A stretch of 13,521 nt of DNA from Apodospora peruviana (Eukaryota; Ascomycota; Sordariomycetes; Sordariales; Lasiosphaeriaceae), in NCBI GenBank assembly GCA_033439685.1, contig JAUEDM010000032.1:1-13521 (forward strand), given 5' to 3'. Made by a program: the position numbers and the translations under genes. This document shows positions 1-11,522 of this stretch, one piece after another. The notes below the pieces were generated by a model. It saw only the letters and a list, made by a program, of their open reading frames with translations, had not been told where the DNA came from and made no database searches. The number at the start of each line of letters is the position of its first letter. The stretch's first letter is position 1.

Positions 1-26
1 CTGCGATGGCGCACGCTAATACGCAG

Positions 27-205
27 ATGGTCCACGTCCGAAAGTGGTACATTCCACTACGACGACCACTGCGGCCGCCGCGATGGTGCACGAGACTCGT
101 CCGGCCGTGGTCATGGCTGCGCCGCCGTGGGGGCAGCATACTCCGCCTGTGCACATGCCTCCGGCACACACGATGCGGGCACGGTCTGTGAGATTTCGCT
201 CGTAG
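27..205 (+). CDS. Possible 3'-terminal exon of a gene entering from the left edge
   Basis: A stretch open from the left edge region ends at a TAG at 203-205. Just before it, positions 15-26 read like a fungal intron end: a GCTAAT branch-type sequence followed closely by CAG at 24-26, which would place the exon start at 27. The predicted tail is low-complexity, rich in Thr, Ala, Pro, His and Met, with a TTTTTAAAA run and an Arg-rich end (RARSVRFRS). The AT-rich DNA after the stop (206-430) looks like a 3' UTR. No family can be named. The opposite strand is also open here (16-243), but its Cys/Gly-rich product reads as the antisense of the Pro/His-rich frame. The strand choice is an inference and confidence is low. 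Confidence 0.3.
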
Positions 206-452
206 GAGCAGGAGGGGGGAGGGAGAAGAAATACATAGCTCAACGAAATGACACTGGTGGTCGTATTTAGTAGAATGTAACAATGTATTGTATCAACCTG
301 GAAGGTGTTGTTAGCAAGGGGGGTCTTCTCTTCCTTTCTTTGTGGATGTCTTTCTTTTCACTTGATATATGGTAGACGATAATGTCATTCTTATACCCTG
401 TCTCTTTTTATTTATATACAACCCTTAGCTAGAATGAAAAGCAAAAAAACAC
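206..452. other. Intergenic, probable convergent 3' ends
   Basis: No gene is seen. The stretch is AT-rich, with T-rich runs at 325-360 and ATTTATATACA near 410-420. It lies between the stop of the possible left-edge exon and the stop of the minus-strand secreted repeat protein, so it probably holds both 3' UTRs. Confidence 0.4.
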
Positions 453-3010
<2,558 letters not shown>

Positions 3011-3092
3011 CTTCTTTTGCTTGAGGGGCGTGTATTTGGGCTGTTTATGAGATGCAGGAATTTGGATTCGGGAGTTTTGAGGGGTGATTGCT

Positions 3093-3100
3093 TTTATATA
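3093..3100 (-). promoter_or_regulatory. TATA box of the secreted repeat gene
   Basis: TATATAAA on the minus strand, 83-90 nt upstream of the ATG at 3010. The leader between them is A/C-rich, as in many fungal 5' UTRs. It supports the start at 3010 over the ATG at 3109. Confidence 0.5.
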
Positions 3101-3586
3101 ACAGCTCATCTAAGTAGCCGACGGCGTTCGGGTAAAGAGAGATACGACGTTGCACAGAGTGTAAGGATTCGCCAATATGCTGCGTGGGTCTTGTCCAACT
3201 CTCCATAACTTGGGTAAGCAATAGATGACCTGTCAAGTCTCTGCGGAATAACACATTTAGCTGGTTTAACGGTTATTTCTTGTACAGACGGGGCACTGCA
3301 AAGTATTCGCACCAACGTCTTAAATCCCTAGCAGAGGTGTACCTTGGATCATGGTTATGTATGACGCTACAGTCTGGTGAGTGGAGGAGACATGAAGGAG
3401 ACAATCCCAGGACGAGTGAGCCGTTGTCTTTGGAAAAGACAGCAAAGATCTGAACAAATTCGCGGCCAAGGCCAGAGAGCAAGAGACTATCGTTAAGGTT
3501 AACCAGCAACAGCCAAGAGCCCTTGATGAGCCGAGGTAGTACAACTATTTGATCTAAACAGGTCCCTTCGAAGACTGCCAAGACCC
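3101..3586. other. No supported gene
   Basis: Upstream region of the secreted repeat gene. A minus-strand open stretch at 3273-3581 (102 codons) has protein-like pieces such as RDLRRWCEYFAVPRL, but no signal, motif or splice support, so I do not call it. It may be residue of the gene hinted at by the mini-ORF at 3587-3670. Confidence 0.3.
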
Positions 3587-3670
3587 CTAGTACGTCCAGT
3601 CAATCTGAGCGAATGCCGGCAAGCTAGCGGCCGCCAGCCATGATGCACCCGAGAAGAACTTGGGGCCCAT
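3587..3670 (-). CDS. Orphan signal-peptide-like mini-ORF, perhaps the first exon of a decayed secreted protein
   Basis: An ATG at 3670 opens 27 codons that look like a classical fungal secretion signal: a short charged start (MGPK), a hydrophobic core (WLAAASLPAFA), an Ala-x-Ala-type cleavage site, then QIDWTY and a stop. There is a possible donor (GTACTA) at 3593, but I could not find a convincing continuation downstream. It may be the first exon of a minus-strand secreted protein whose remainder is degraded, or chance. Confidence 0.25.
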   Translation of the reverse strand: MGPKFFSGASWLAAASLPAFAQIDWTY

Positions 3671-3917
3671 GATGAGCCGCGGGGGGTTAAGTCAGCCATG
3701 GATACTTTAGCTGTCAGTCGGCCCCCAATGGCCACTGTTTCTTTCAGAACAGGTACCAAAACTTGGATCCGCGCAACAGACAAGCACTTTGAGGACTATT
3801 CCGCTGCATACTAGCTATTCTTCGTGCTCGGAAACACTCAGCCACAACACTATACCGTCAATACCACACAAAGCCACACACTTCGACGCCAAGGCAACCT
3901 GAGCCTCGCCGGACACA

Positions 3918-4440
3918 ATGCCTCCCACCCAGGAAACCATCAATTTGGTGAATAACTTCATGAATCTCGGCTCGACCATCAAGAACTATCCGAAGACTGG
4001 TTTCGTTGGCACTATGATCACCCTTCCGGCGGAGAAGGCACAAGCCATTGGCAAAAATGGCATAACCAGAGAATACATCGAGGACACAACGCCACAAGAG
4101 CTAAAATTTCCACGTATGGCAGTCAGTGTAAGTTGATCACCTCCAAAGCTTTGGAAGGACAACACTGACAAGGCCTATCTGGACATAGGCTCCCAAGGGC
4201 AGGAACATGAACATGGATGTCACGATCGCCATCATTCCATACAGAATGGAGGATTTCCCAGACAAAGATGTCAAGGAAAGGACTGCGAAGCCAATACTCA
4301 GCACACCCCAACGCCTGATTCGAGCCAAGAGGAACAAGGCCGACGATAGTCGGCAGCACCACCACATGCCACCGACGTCTGCGCCCCCTCATTTCCAACC
4401 ACCTGTCAGCCGCGGACGACTATGGGTTGTTTGTCAATAA
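3918..4440 (+). CDS. Hypothetical protein, two exons, 153 aa
   Basis: Exon 1 is 3918-4127 and exon 2 is 4189-4440. The ATG sits in a strong context (CACAATGCC). The intron has donor GTAAGT, a CTGAC branch and acceptor CATAG in phase 0; splicing removes the stop at 4134 and extends the protein from 72 to 153 residues. The N-terminal half (NNFMNLGSTIKNYPKTGF, GTMITLPAEKAQAIGKNGI) looks soluble and globular. The middle has a hydrophobic strand (NMDVTIAIIPYRM), and the tail is basic and His/Pro-rich, probably disordered. No signal peptide or membrane segment is seen. I recognise no family. The opposite strand is also partly open, but its products have no motif and no usable start. Confidence 0.5.
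4128..4188 (+). other. Intron of the 153-aa hypothetical gene (61 nt)
   Basis: GTAAGT donor, ACACTGAC branch at 4162-4169, ATAG acceptor 19 nt later, phase 0. An alternative acceptor at 4171-4172 is too close to the branch. Confidence 0.55.
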
Positions 4441-4880
4441 CCTCACCTCTCCCAACAACAATTGGGCTACCACATTCTTTTGGATAGGAGAGAGGGAGAA
4501 GAGATCGGGTGGTTCGGGCGGCTCGAGAGGTCATGGCATTTTTGGCGGGGATAACCCTTAAGGAATGTTTGGAGGCAGGCACCCCGTGGTGTTTTTGGAG
4601 GTAGCCACCCTGTACGTTTTGCAGTGGTTGCTAAGCCATGTTAGTCTGGGAATAGCATCACCTTGAGGACCTCTGCTGGTGTACATCCTTGTGTTGATTA
4701 GTTCGTGATGTAAACAATGCTGAATCACGGAACTCAGGGGCTGGTGCCATTGAGAATGGGGATCCCTGAAACGGCACTGCCATCAAAGCCAGGAATTTGA
4801 GTCCAATATTTATCTAGCCGGGGGAGTGACACTAACAATAGTCGACAAAGTCCAGCTCCAGTTCAAAGGAGATGCAGTTC
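4441..4880. other. No supported gene; one small imperfect direct repeat
   Basis: This is where the second half of the transporter relic would be expected, but none of the six frames shows membrane segments. A purine-rich patch is at 4488-4510. The only structure noticed is an imperfect duplication at 4567-4615. Confidence 0.4.
4567..4615. repeat. Imperfect direct repeat, two units of about 24 nt
   Basis: GTTTGGAGGCAGGCACCCC (4567-4585) is followed directly by GTTTTTGGAGGTAGCCACCC (4591-4610). The units share GTTT, GGAGG, AG and CACCC with small gaps. No function is apparent. Confidence 0.4.
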
Positions 4881-5664
4881 CTATGAACAAGACAAGACGC
4901 TTCCAAATCCAACACCTTTCAAGTGGTCGTGACCCATCATGCCAACAGAATGACTAGGGAACCTGTGTCCCCGGTGCCAGAGACCACCAATACGACGCCC
5001 ACAAGTGCACCAAGCGTGCCAAGGCAGTCGGTCCATCTAACCGTGGCAAACGACAGCCATCTTGCAGTGACCAGTGATCCCAGAGGTCCCAGGAAGTTCA
5101 GTGCCGTGGCTTCACTCAGAGTCAGATACTTCAGGGAGACTGTTGCGCCGGTGATCAGTGATGGGCTAATACAAGATATCGAAGCTGATGAGGGGGATGT
5201 CTGTGGATGAGAAAAACAAACATACAGAAAAATCCCGAAGCACCACAAACCCCTCCCAGAGCCCGAAGCAAAATCAGACTGCGCACCTCCCGGGAACCGA
5301 ACAAGGCATCCGACTTGGAAGAGTTCCCGTCTCGATGAAATAGAAACAACGTGCATCCAAGCCCCGTGATGAGCATCCGCACATGCAGAATCATGAACGG
5401 GTGGATGGTTTCGGGCTGTGATGTGGGACCATGAATTGTCTCGACGTATTTTGCTGCTGCGTTTATGGCGGCGGCTGTTACCTGGGAAGCCAGGACCAAC
5501 AGGGCCAGGCTGTGCTGACGGATAGAGGAGAAGACAGAACCTTTTGAGGGGAGGGGGAACCAGAATGATAGAAATGAGTTCGAGAGGTTCGGACGGCTCA
5601 GTTTAGTGGTTGTGGATTTGAGGTGCGTCATGTCTCCGACTTTGGAATATGAAATTGATGCCAT
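4881..5664 (-). pseudogene. EamA/DMT-type transporter, N-terminal half only
   Basis: The drug/metabolite transporter (EamA) family consists of integral membrane carriers with two similar halves, usually about 400 residues in fungi. Exon 1 (5664-5226) and exon 2 (from 5139) give the first half: a helix HSLALLVLASQVTAAAIN, an IHPFMILHVRM segment, SREVRSLILLRALGG, then SLKYLTLSEATALNFLGP and LGTLGALVGVVLVV, all typical of the first EamA repeat. The annotatable frame ends at a stop at 4937-4939. One extra base in the run at 4969-4972 would switch to a frame containing HLKGVGFGSVL, which resembles the start of the second half, but this stops at 4881. Nothing resembling the rest is seen further downstream. 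It is probably a truncated relic; transport by half a protein is unlikely. The substrate is unknown. Confidence 0.65.
5140..5225 (-). other. Intron of the EamA transporter relic (86 nt)
   Basis: GTATGT donor, CTGAT branch, CAACAG acceptor, phase 1. Splicing converts GFF plus junk into GFFFSLKYLTLSEAT, the conserved helix of the family, so the intron is well supported by the protein. Confidence 0.75.
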
Positions 5665-7296
5665 CCAAACCTCTCCGGGCCGAAATTTGCACAATATGCA
5701 GGTGATAGGACTATGGTACGCAGATCTATGAGTTCAGTGGAGGTTATCCAACGCAAGCACGGCCATGTGGACTTGCGTTGAAGTGACTCATGTTTTGTTG
5801 GCTACATGTAGATGTAGATGGGTTGAAGGGGCGAGGAGTCGTCGGATTCAGACCGAGGTTGCAAGTCATTCAAGTACTCAGCTGCCGTGGACATCTGGTG
5901 TCAGTATCGGATAAGGAGTGTGATTGGTGGCACATAGCGAGGCAGATATCCACTGGCAGTGGAGGGCGTTGAGTGAGAATGGTATATGAACACACCACCC
6001 CCCCTGGTGAGTGTTGACTGTAGATTTTTCTTTGTCTGCCGGCTGGCAAATTTCTGTTGGTTAGATAGGAACCCCCTTGGCGGTTCCACTGTTCTGCCGG
6101 GTCTGGAAGAGCTACCTTTTCATCTTGAAGATCCGTGATGGGGATCGTTATGGGGAGTCTCCTTATGGCGCATTATGCGTCATTCCACGCTAAATAATCA
6201 ACCTCTGATCCCTAAAGGGGTCCAGGCAAAATATGCAACAGAGGCCTTAAACTACCTCGTAAAAGGCAGTTTCTGACCCTATGAGTACCATGACCGCCGG
6301 CATGCCCTGTTCGGTGGATCGGCAACGATGATGATTTCTTTGGAGGATCAGGACCCTGTTTGCTGGCTTGGTTTCCTGTTTTTTTTTTGGCTTCGATTTT
6401 GGCAGACACATACATGGCTGGTGTCTAGGGGATAATGAGAGAGGATTCGGTTTCACTGTTTGGGGCTTGTGTTTCCTTGGTTTGTCGCTGGCTTGGGAGC
6501 AGTTCGGTGATGGATTCGGGAACTGGGTAGACATCATATGACTGCCCTGGACTTTGTGGTCTATGTTAGCACACTGCGATACTCAAAACAACACTATTCG
6601 CGGAACCCCTAATCAGTGATCACCATTTCCACATACAGGCGCATCTGCATGAAACGAAGTCGGGGAATCTCATCTATCGTACGGTGCACGTGTCTACGGC
6701 ACTGGAGTATCGCTTAGACCTAGTGCTCCAAACTTTTCATGTTCTGACTGATGATTCCCTGATCGGCCTGTTATCACGAAATGATAAGCTTGCAGATACA
6801 CAACCCTTCACGATGAGAAATGAAGGATCGAGGTGTTCCTGAGAACCTCGGGTTATCATATTAAAGCATATGAGCTGCATCTAACAACGTACGCGTCCTT
6901 GCATCCCCGTGCCGCTCTCTGGGGAGTTTAGCAAATAATCCCGTGTCTTGGATCGTTGAACCCGCAGTTTCCCTACCTTAATCAGCGACAGTGGTGTGCT
7001 CCGGTTAAACTCTGCTACCGACTCCCTACGACGACTCTGCGGTATCTTTGCTTACTGCTGCCAACATCAAAGGCTAAATTCGGGCATTCTTCTCCAGTCC
7101 GTGACTGATAGTTCCTGTCGGTTGTTGACTGATGCCGCTTATCCCGTCTGCATTACTTAGTCCGCGGTCGGCTACTTGTACGACCCGGTATGACCGACAA
7201 CAAATAAGATCATGTCGATTCTCACCAGTCAGGAAGTAGCGACTAGATGCATAGTTGCAGGCCAGCCAGTCTAGTTGCCCAGGGGTCATCATAGCC
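5665..7296. other. Long gene-poor stretch upstream of the oxidase
   Basis: No convincing gene in 1.6 kb. A minus-strand ATG frame at 6247-6537 (96 codons) is Lys/Pro/Ser-rich with a protein-like end (GMPAVMVLIGSETAFYEVV), but has no recognisable domain. A 10-nt T run lies near 6380-6390. The final few hundred bases before 7297 must hold the oxidase promoter; I see no clear TATA box there. Confidence 0.45.
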
Positions 7297-9398
7297 ATGC
7301 GTTCCGTTCTCACGATCCTCACCGGATCCGTCTTACTGACCGCCGCCGTCTCGGGCAGTTTCCCGTTCGAGACAATCCAGCTCACCGAAGCCGACGTAGG
7401 GAATTTCTCTTCCATCAGCTTTGGCACCCGGGACGCGGCGAAGCCCCTCGCAGACGACGCACCAGAGTGCCGAGCGTTCCCCGGAAGCAGCGACTGGCCA
7501 ACCGACGAAGAATGGAAACAGCTCAACGTGTCCCTCGGTGGTGCCCTGCTCAGACCCATACCCGTCGCATCAGCATGCTACAAAGCAGGAGACTTCAACA
7601 CGTACAATGCCGCCACATGCAGGTATCTCGTCCAACAAGCCGGCCGCTCGCATTTCTGGCTTGACGACCCGCTGTCTACGCTGACCCAATGGCCGCAGGG
7701 AGCAACCTGCCAGCCGGCACTGAACCCGGTGGGAAACTGCACGCGCGGTGGGTCACCGGAGTATGTGGTCAACGCGACGACGGTCAAGCATATCCAGGCG
7801 GCAGTCAACTTTGCCAGGAACAAGAATGTTAGACTTGTTATCAAGAACACCGGCCATGACTTTGGCGGGCGGTCCATGGGTGCCGGGTCGTTGAGCGCCT
7901 GGGTGCACAACCTGAAAAGCTTCGAGTTTATTGCCAACTACACGTCGGATGTGTACTCTGGCATGGCGGTCCGCATTGGGGCAGGGATGGAGAGTTGGGA
8001 GCTGTTCAACCACATGGGCGCAAGCGGCAACATCACGGTGGTGGCGCCGGGCGGAGGCACGGTTGGTGCGGTTGGCGGGTGGCTGGCATCCGGAGGGCAT
8101 GGGACGTTGACGAGCAAGTTCGGTTTGGGAGCTGATCAAGCTCTTGAGATCAATGTGGTCACGGCGGATGGGCAGTTCGTAACGGCCAGTTCTACTATAA
8201 ACAAGGATCTGTTTTGGGCGCTCAGGGGCGGTGGTCCAAGTAAGACATCCTACACTCAGATCATCCTCCAGCTGGCTGACTTCAGATAGGCACATACGGC
8301 ATCATGACTTCCGTGGTGCTCAAAGCGTTCCCGCCCATAACCATGGCCTCGGTGCCACTCAGCTTCTCGGTTAACCAGGCTCTAACTCCGGCCGGCATGA
8401 ATTTTACGTTTCCTCCAGGGCTTGGTGGCTTTCCGTTCCCCAACGCCACAGATTTCAACTTTACCGGTGGCTTTCCTCCCTTCTCCAACATGACCAACCC
8501 GTTCAACTTTACGATGCCCGGTAACCTTTCTTTCCCGCCAGGTGGTTTTGGAGGAGCACCATCAAGTCTAAACAGCACAGCCACATTCTGGAAAGGCATC
8601 AACATCGCCTACCGCTACGGGACCAAAGTTTTGGATGTGGGCGGCTACTGCTACAGCTACATCTATCCCTTGGGCAACAACAGCTTCAGCTTCACGACGA
8701 CGCACAACATCCCCGGGATGGAAACCGCCGAGATATCGGCGTTGCTGCAGCCGCTGTTTGATGAACTCAACTCTATCGGAATAAACGTGACCAATCCGCA
8801 ACTGTCGGCATGGTCATCTAATTTCTATTCAGGGGGTCGTCGGACAATTGGCACTGCCGCTCCAGCAGAGACAAGATACCGGTCACGGCTATTCCCGCGG
8901 AGGAACTGGGAGGACGATGAGCTGTTCAACGAGACGTTTACGGCTATCCGGAGGAGCATTGAGGCTGGGTACACGTTCCATGGGATTGCTTACAGTCCTA
9001 CGAGAGAGGTTGCTGGGTCTCCGGGGGCTGATAGCGCTGTTAATCCGGCGTGGCGCGAGGCTGTGCTCCATGCTAGTCTTATGGAAACCCAGCCTGAGGG
9101 GATTAGTGCGGAGCAAGCGAGAGAAAGAGATAAGAAGGTGGAAAGGTATTTGGATAGGTGGCGCGCTGTTACGCCTGGGTCGGGGGCGTATCTGAACGAG
9201 GGTGATCCTGCTGAGCCGAATTGGCAGCAGAGTTTTTATGGCAGTAATTATCCAAGGCTGTTGGAGGTTAAGCGGATATATGACCCTTGGGGTCTGTTTT
9301 GGGCGCGGACGACTGTTGGGAGTGAAGGGTGGGAGGTTGTAACCGAGGATGGGTACCCTTTTTCGCAGAATGGGAGGCTTTGTAAGGTTGATGGATGA
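7297..9398 (+). CDS. Secreted FAD-linked oxidase (VAO/berberine-bridge type), 683 aa
   Basis: A flavoprotein oxidase of the vanillyl-alcohol/berberine-bridge superfamily; these oxidise an alcohol, sugar or secondary-metabolite substrate and reduce O2 to H2O2. Exons are 7297-8239 and 8290-9398. The first ATG opens a signal peptide (MRSVLTILTGSVLLTAAVSG). The FAD-binding domain spans about residues 155-335. It has KNTGHDFGGRS at 183-193, where His187 is the likely covalent flavin ligand, then GGGTVGAVGGWLASGGHG at 252-269 and LRGGGPSTYG across the splice site. No Cys is present at the second flavin-attachment position, so linkage is probably single. The C-terminal berberine-bridge motif is at 637-665 (YDPWGLFWARTTVG, SEGWEV). 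An unusual Phe/Pro/Gly/Asn-rich insert lies at about 344-410. The coding frame is intact. It converges with the symporter at 9857. The substrate cannot be told from sequence. Confidence 0.93.
8240..8289 (+). other. Intron of the FAD-linked oxidase (50 nt)
   Basis: GTAAGA donor, GCTGAC branch, AGATAG acceptor, phase 1. Splicing joins LRGGGP to STYGIMTSVVLKAFP, restoring the conserved motif of the family. Unspliced, the frame stops at the acceptor. Confidence 0.93.
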
Positions 9399-9856
9399 GA
9401 GGGATTGATGGTGGTGTGATTATGGATGAAGGAGGGTGGGCACTTTGGAGATTCTGTTTGGCCAGGCAGGCAGTCTGGGGTCATTGTTGTGGAAGTCGGT
9501 CGATGCTTGCTTTGATAGGTGCCCTTGGCCGGGAACCTGGAAGCCAACAATGACGGGTGAGATCAACACGTGGAAAAGGGGTAAAACGGCACGTGATTTA
9601 AATCTGGGTCCCCCTTCTCCTATTCAATCTTTAATCACGAAGGGGTCGCCTTAGCAACAGAGGAGAAAGGGGATGGAAAAGGGGGTAAAGATGGGGGACA
9701 AGTCACCGGTCTCCTGTTCGGCACAGGCTGTTCTCATCTAGCCACAAGGACCACTGAATGGAAATAATGACTTCATTAAACGCTAGCTATTAGGTATATC
9801 ATAGGTATATCATCCGTCGCACGTCGCTCATACGCCCTGAACTCCCTCTCTGACAT
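9399..9856. other. Intergenic between convergent genes
   Basis: Contains the 3' ends of the oxidase and the symporter. The purine-rich stretch 9655-9695 and the small tandem repeat at 9791-9812 are the only structures noticed. No gene. Confidence 0.6.
9791..9812. repeat. Exact 11-nt tandem duplication
   Basis: TAGGTATATCA occurs twice in direct succession, in the probable 3' UTR of the minus-strand symporter. Likely a simple slippage duplication. Confidence 0.6.
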
Positions 9857-11432
9857 CTAAACACGCTGGTCGGTCGAAATGCGGCGCTGAACATCACCAA
9901 CCTCGGCCTCCTCCATGTCCGCCTCATCATCATCAGTAATACCCGTAACCTTCTTCATGATGGCCGCGGCAAACAGATCGCCACTAACGTTGGTGGCGGT
10001 CCGGAAGCGGTCGATGAACCAGTCGATGGCCACCACCACGGCGTACATGCCCGTCAGCGGCACGTTGACACTCTGGGCAATCATGACGGTCAGCACGAGC
10101 GACGAGCTCGGGATCGGGGTCGTGCCGATGGATGCGAGGGTTGAGAGAAGCACGATGATGACGTAGTCGGTCGCGCCGAGGGTAATGCCCTGCGTGGCGG
10201 CCATGAAGACGACCACGACGGGGAAGTAGATGGCAGTTCTGTGTCACTGTCAGTTTGTGGTTGAAGTGAAAAGGGGGGAGGGAACTCACCCGTCCATGTT
10301 GATCAGGCAACCGAGCGGAACGGCAAACTTGACGATGGTGTTGGGGACACCGCGCGCACGGGCGACTTTCAGGGAGACAGGGAGCGTGGCCGCCGACGAA
10401 GCAGTTCCCCAGGCCGTCGTCCAGGCGGGCGAGCACTTGAGCCAGTAGGCGTACGGGTTCTTGCGCGTAAAGGCGAAGAAGATGATGGGCAGCACGATGA
10501 ACAGGTGGATGCCCATGCCCGAGAGGCTGCCACCAATCAAGATGCCGAGGTTGCGACCGATGTCGCCGAGGTCGAGCTTGAACATGTTGGGGAGGATGAG
10601 GAAGAAGACACCGATTGGCGCCTTCTTGATCAGCCAGGTGATGATGACGAGGATGATCTTTTCGACTTCCACGACCAGCGCGCAGCAGGGACGAGTTGCG
10701 CCCCGTCGATCAGGTAGCCGACCACGCAGGCGCTGACCAATACCGCGAGAAGAGAATCGGTGGCGAGCGCGTTGACGACGTTGGACGGGATGAAGGACTC
10801 AAACATCTTGCACCACGACGGTGTGGATGGCGAGGTTGGACCTGTCCTCGTAGGTTTCCTCCTGGTCGGAGGTGAGCGTGAGACTCTCCTTGCTGGCCTC
10901 GGTCATGAGAGTGCGCCACACCAGCGAGGTCATGATTATGCTGTGCACGATGGCGACCACGGTTGTCCCCACGTAGTATCCGATCGTCCACCGGGCCAGG
11001 ACGGCCGCTTTTTCCGCCGGTCATGTCTTTTAGGCGTTGGACGGCCATGATGATGGAGCAGACGATCAGGGGGAGGACTGTGGCAGGTTAGCAGGGGGGC
11101 TGAGAGAAAAAGAAAGGGGCTGCATACCAACGGCCTTGAGACAGCGCAACCACAGAGTACCGGGTAATGCCGAGCAGCGGCGCGGTAGCAACGGGGATAT
11201 CGTCCACTGTCGACGTGACGGCCAACCCGATGGCGATGGCGAGCGCGGCGGCGATGACGATTTGCAACGCCGAGCCCTCCTCTTTTACATTCTCCCACAC
11301 GGCGACGTGGAATTTCCGGCGCACATGAACATCATGTTGGCTCGCATTCTCGCCGGACGATACGGTGGTCTGCTGGCGGATCTGGTCGTCCGAGATGTTC
11401 TTCTCCGCGACTGGCGTCGCCGACTTCTCCAT
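9857..11432 (-). CDS. Dicarboxylate/amino acid:cation symporter (SLC1/DAACS family), frame broken by small indels
   Basis: A plasma-membrane carrier family coupling uptake of acidic or neutral amino acids or dicarboxylates to Na+ or H+. Exons are 11432-11128, 11077-10290 and 10238-9857, about 490 residues in total, a normal fungal length. A first helix follows WENVKEEGS (SALQIVIAAALAIAIGLAV). Later come VLPLIVCSIIMAVQRLKDM, RWTIGYYVGTTVVAIVHS, SNVVNALATDSLLAVLVS and APIGVFFLILPNMFKL. The transport core has the hairpin SSAATLPVSL, the family signature NMDGT (split by intron 2) and the second hairpin GTTPIPSSSLVL. The tail is acidic (TDDDEADMEEAE). The ATG has a good context and a TATA box about 85 nt upstream. 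Conserved sequence switches frame near 11163, 11011, 10806, 10702 and 10680. Either the assembly is wrong there or this is a young pseudogene. Substrate unknown. Confidence 0.82.
10239..10289 (-). other. Intron 2 of the symporter (51 nt)
   Basis: GTGAGT donor, ACTGAC branch, ACACAG acceptor, phase 2. It splits the NMDGT signature between Asp-Gly and Thr; splicing restores NMDGTAIYFPVVVVFMA. Confidence 0.88.
11078..11127 (-). other. Intron 1 of the symporter (50 nt)
   Basis: GTATGC donor, GCTAAC branch, CCACAG acceptor, phase 1. It joins LKAVV to LPLIVC, a continuous conserved helix in this family. Confidence 0.8.
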
Positions 11433-11515
11433 CGTGATGACTGTGTTGGGTCTGCGAGACTGAGAACCTGATCGGAGTCAAGGACATCAGAAAAAGGTTT
11501 GTCGGAATCTCGTGA

Positions 11516-11522
11516 TTATATA
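11516..11522 (-). promoter_or_regulatory. TATA box of the symporter gene
   Basis: TATATAA on the minus strand, 84-90 nt upstream of the ATG at 11432, the same spacing as in the secreted repeat gene. Confidence 0.45.

Noticed and set aside
3600..3775. Adjacent restriction-type sites (GCTAGC, GCGGCCGC, GGTACC, GGATCC) suggesting vector contamination
   Set aside because: The sites are scattered and sit within ordinary fungal-looking sequence. No vector backbone, promoter or resistance gene is seen, so chance is the simpler explanation.
6940..6975. GGGTTCAACGATCC-like sequence on the minus strand resembling a tRNA T-arm
   Set aside because: The flanking bases do not pair as a T stem and no matching acceptor or anticodon arms are found.
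7074..7559. 161-codon minus-strand frame overlapping the oxidase start
   Set aside because: Antisense to the signal-peptide and N-terminal coding region of a well-supported oxidase, with no domain of its own.
7753..8295. 180-codon minus-strand frame within the oxidase
   Set aside because: Antisense shadow of the FAD-binding domain; its composition follows from the sense codons.
9984..10436. 150-codon minus-strand frame within the symporter
   Set aside because: Off-frame reading of symporter exons 2 and 3 that runs through intron 2; Arg/His-rich with no motif.
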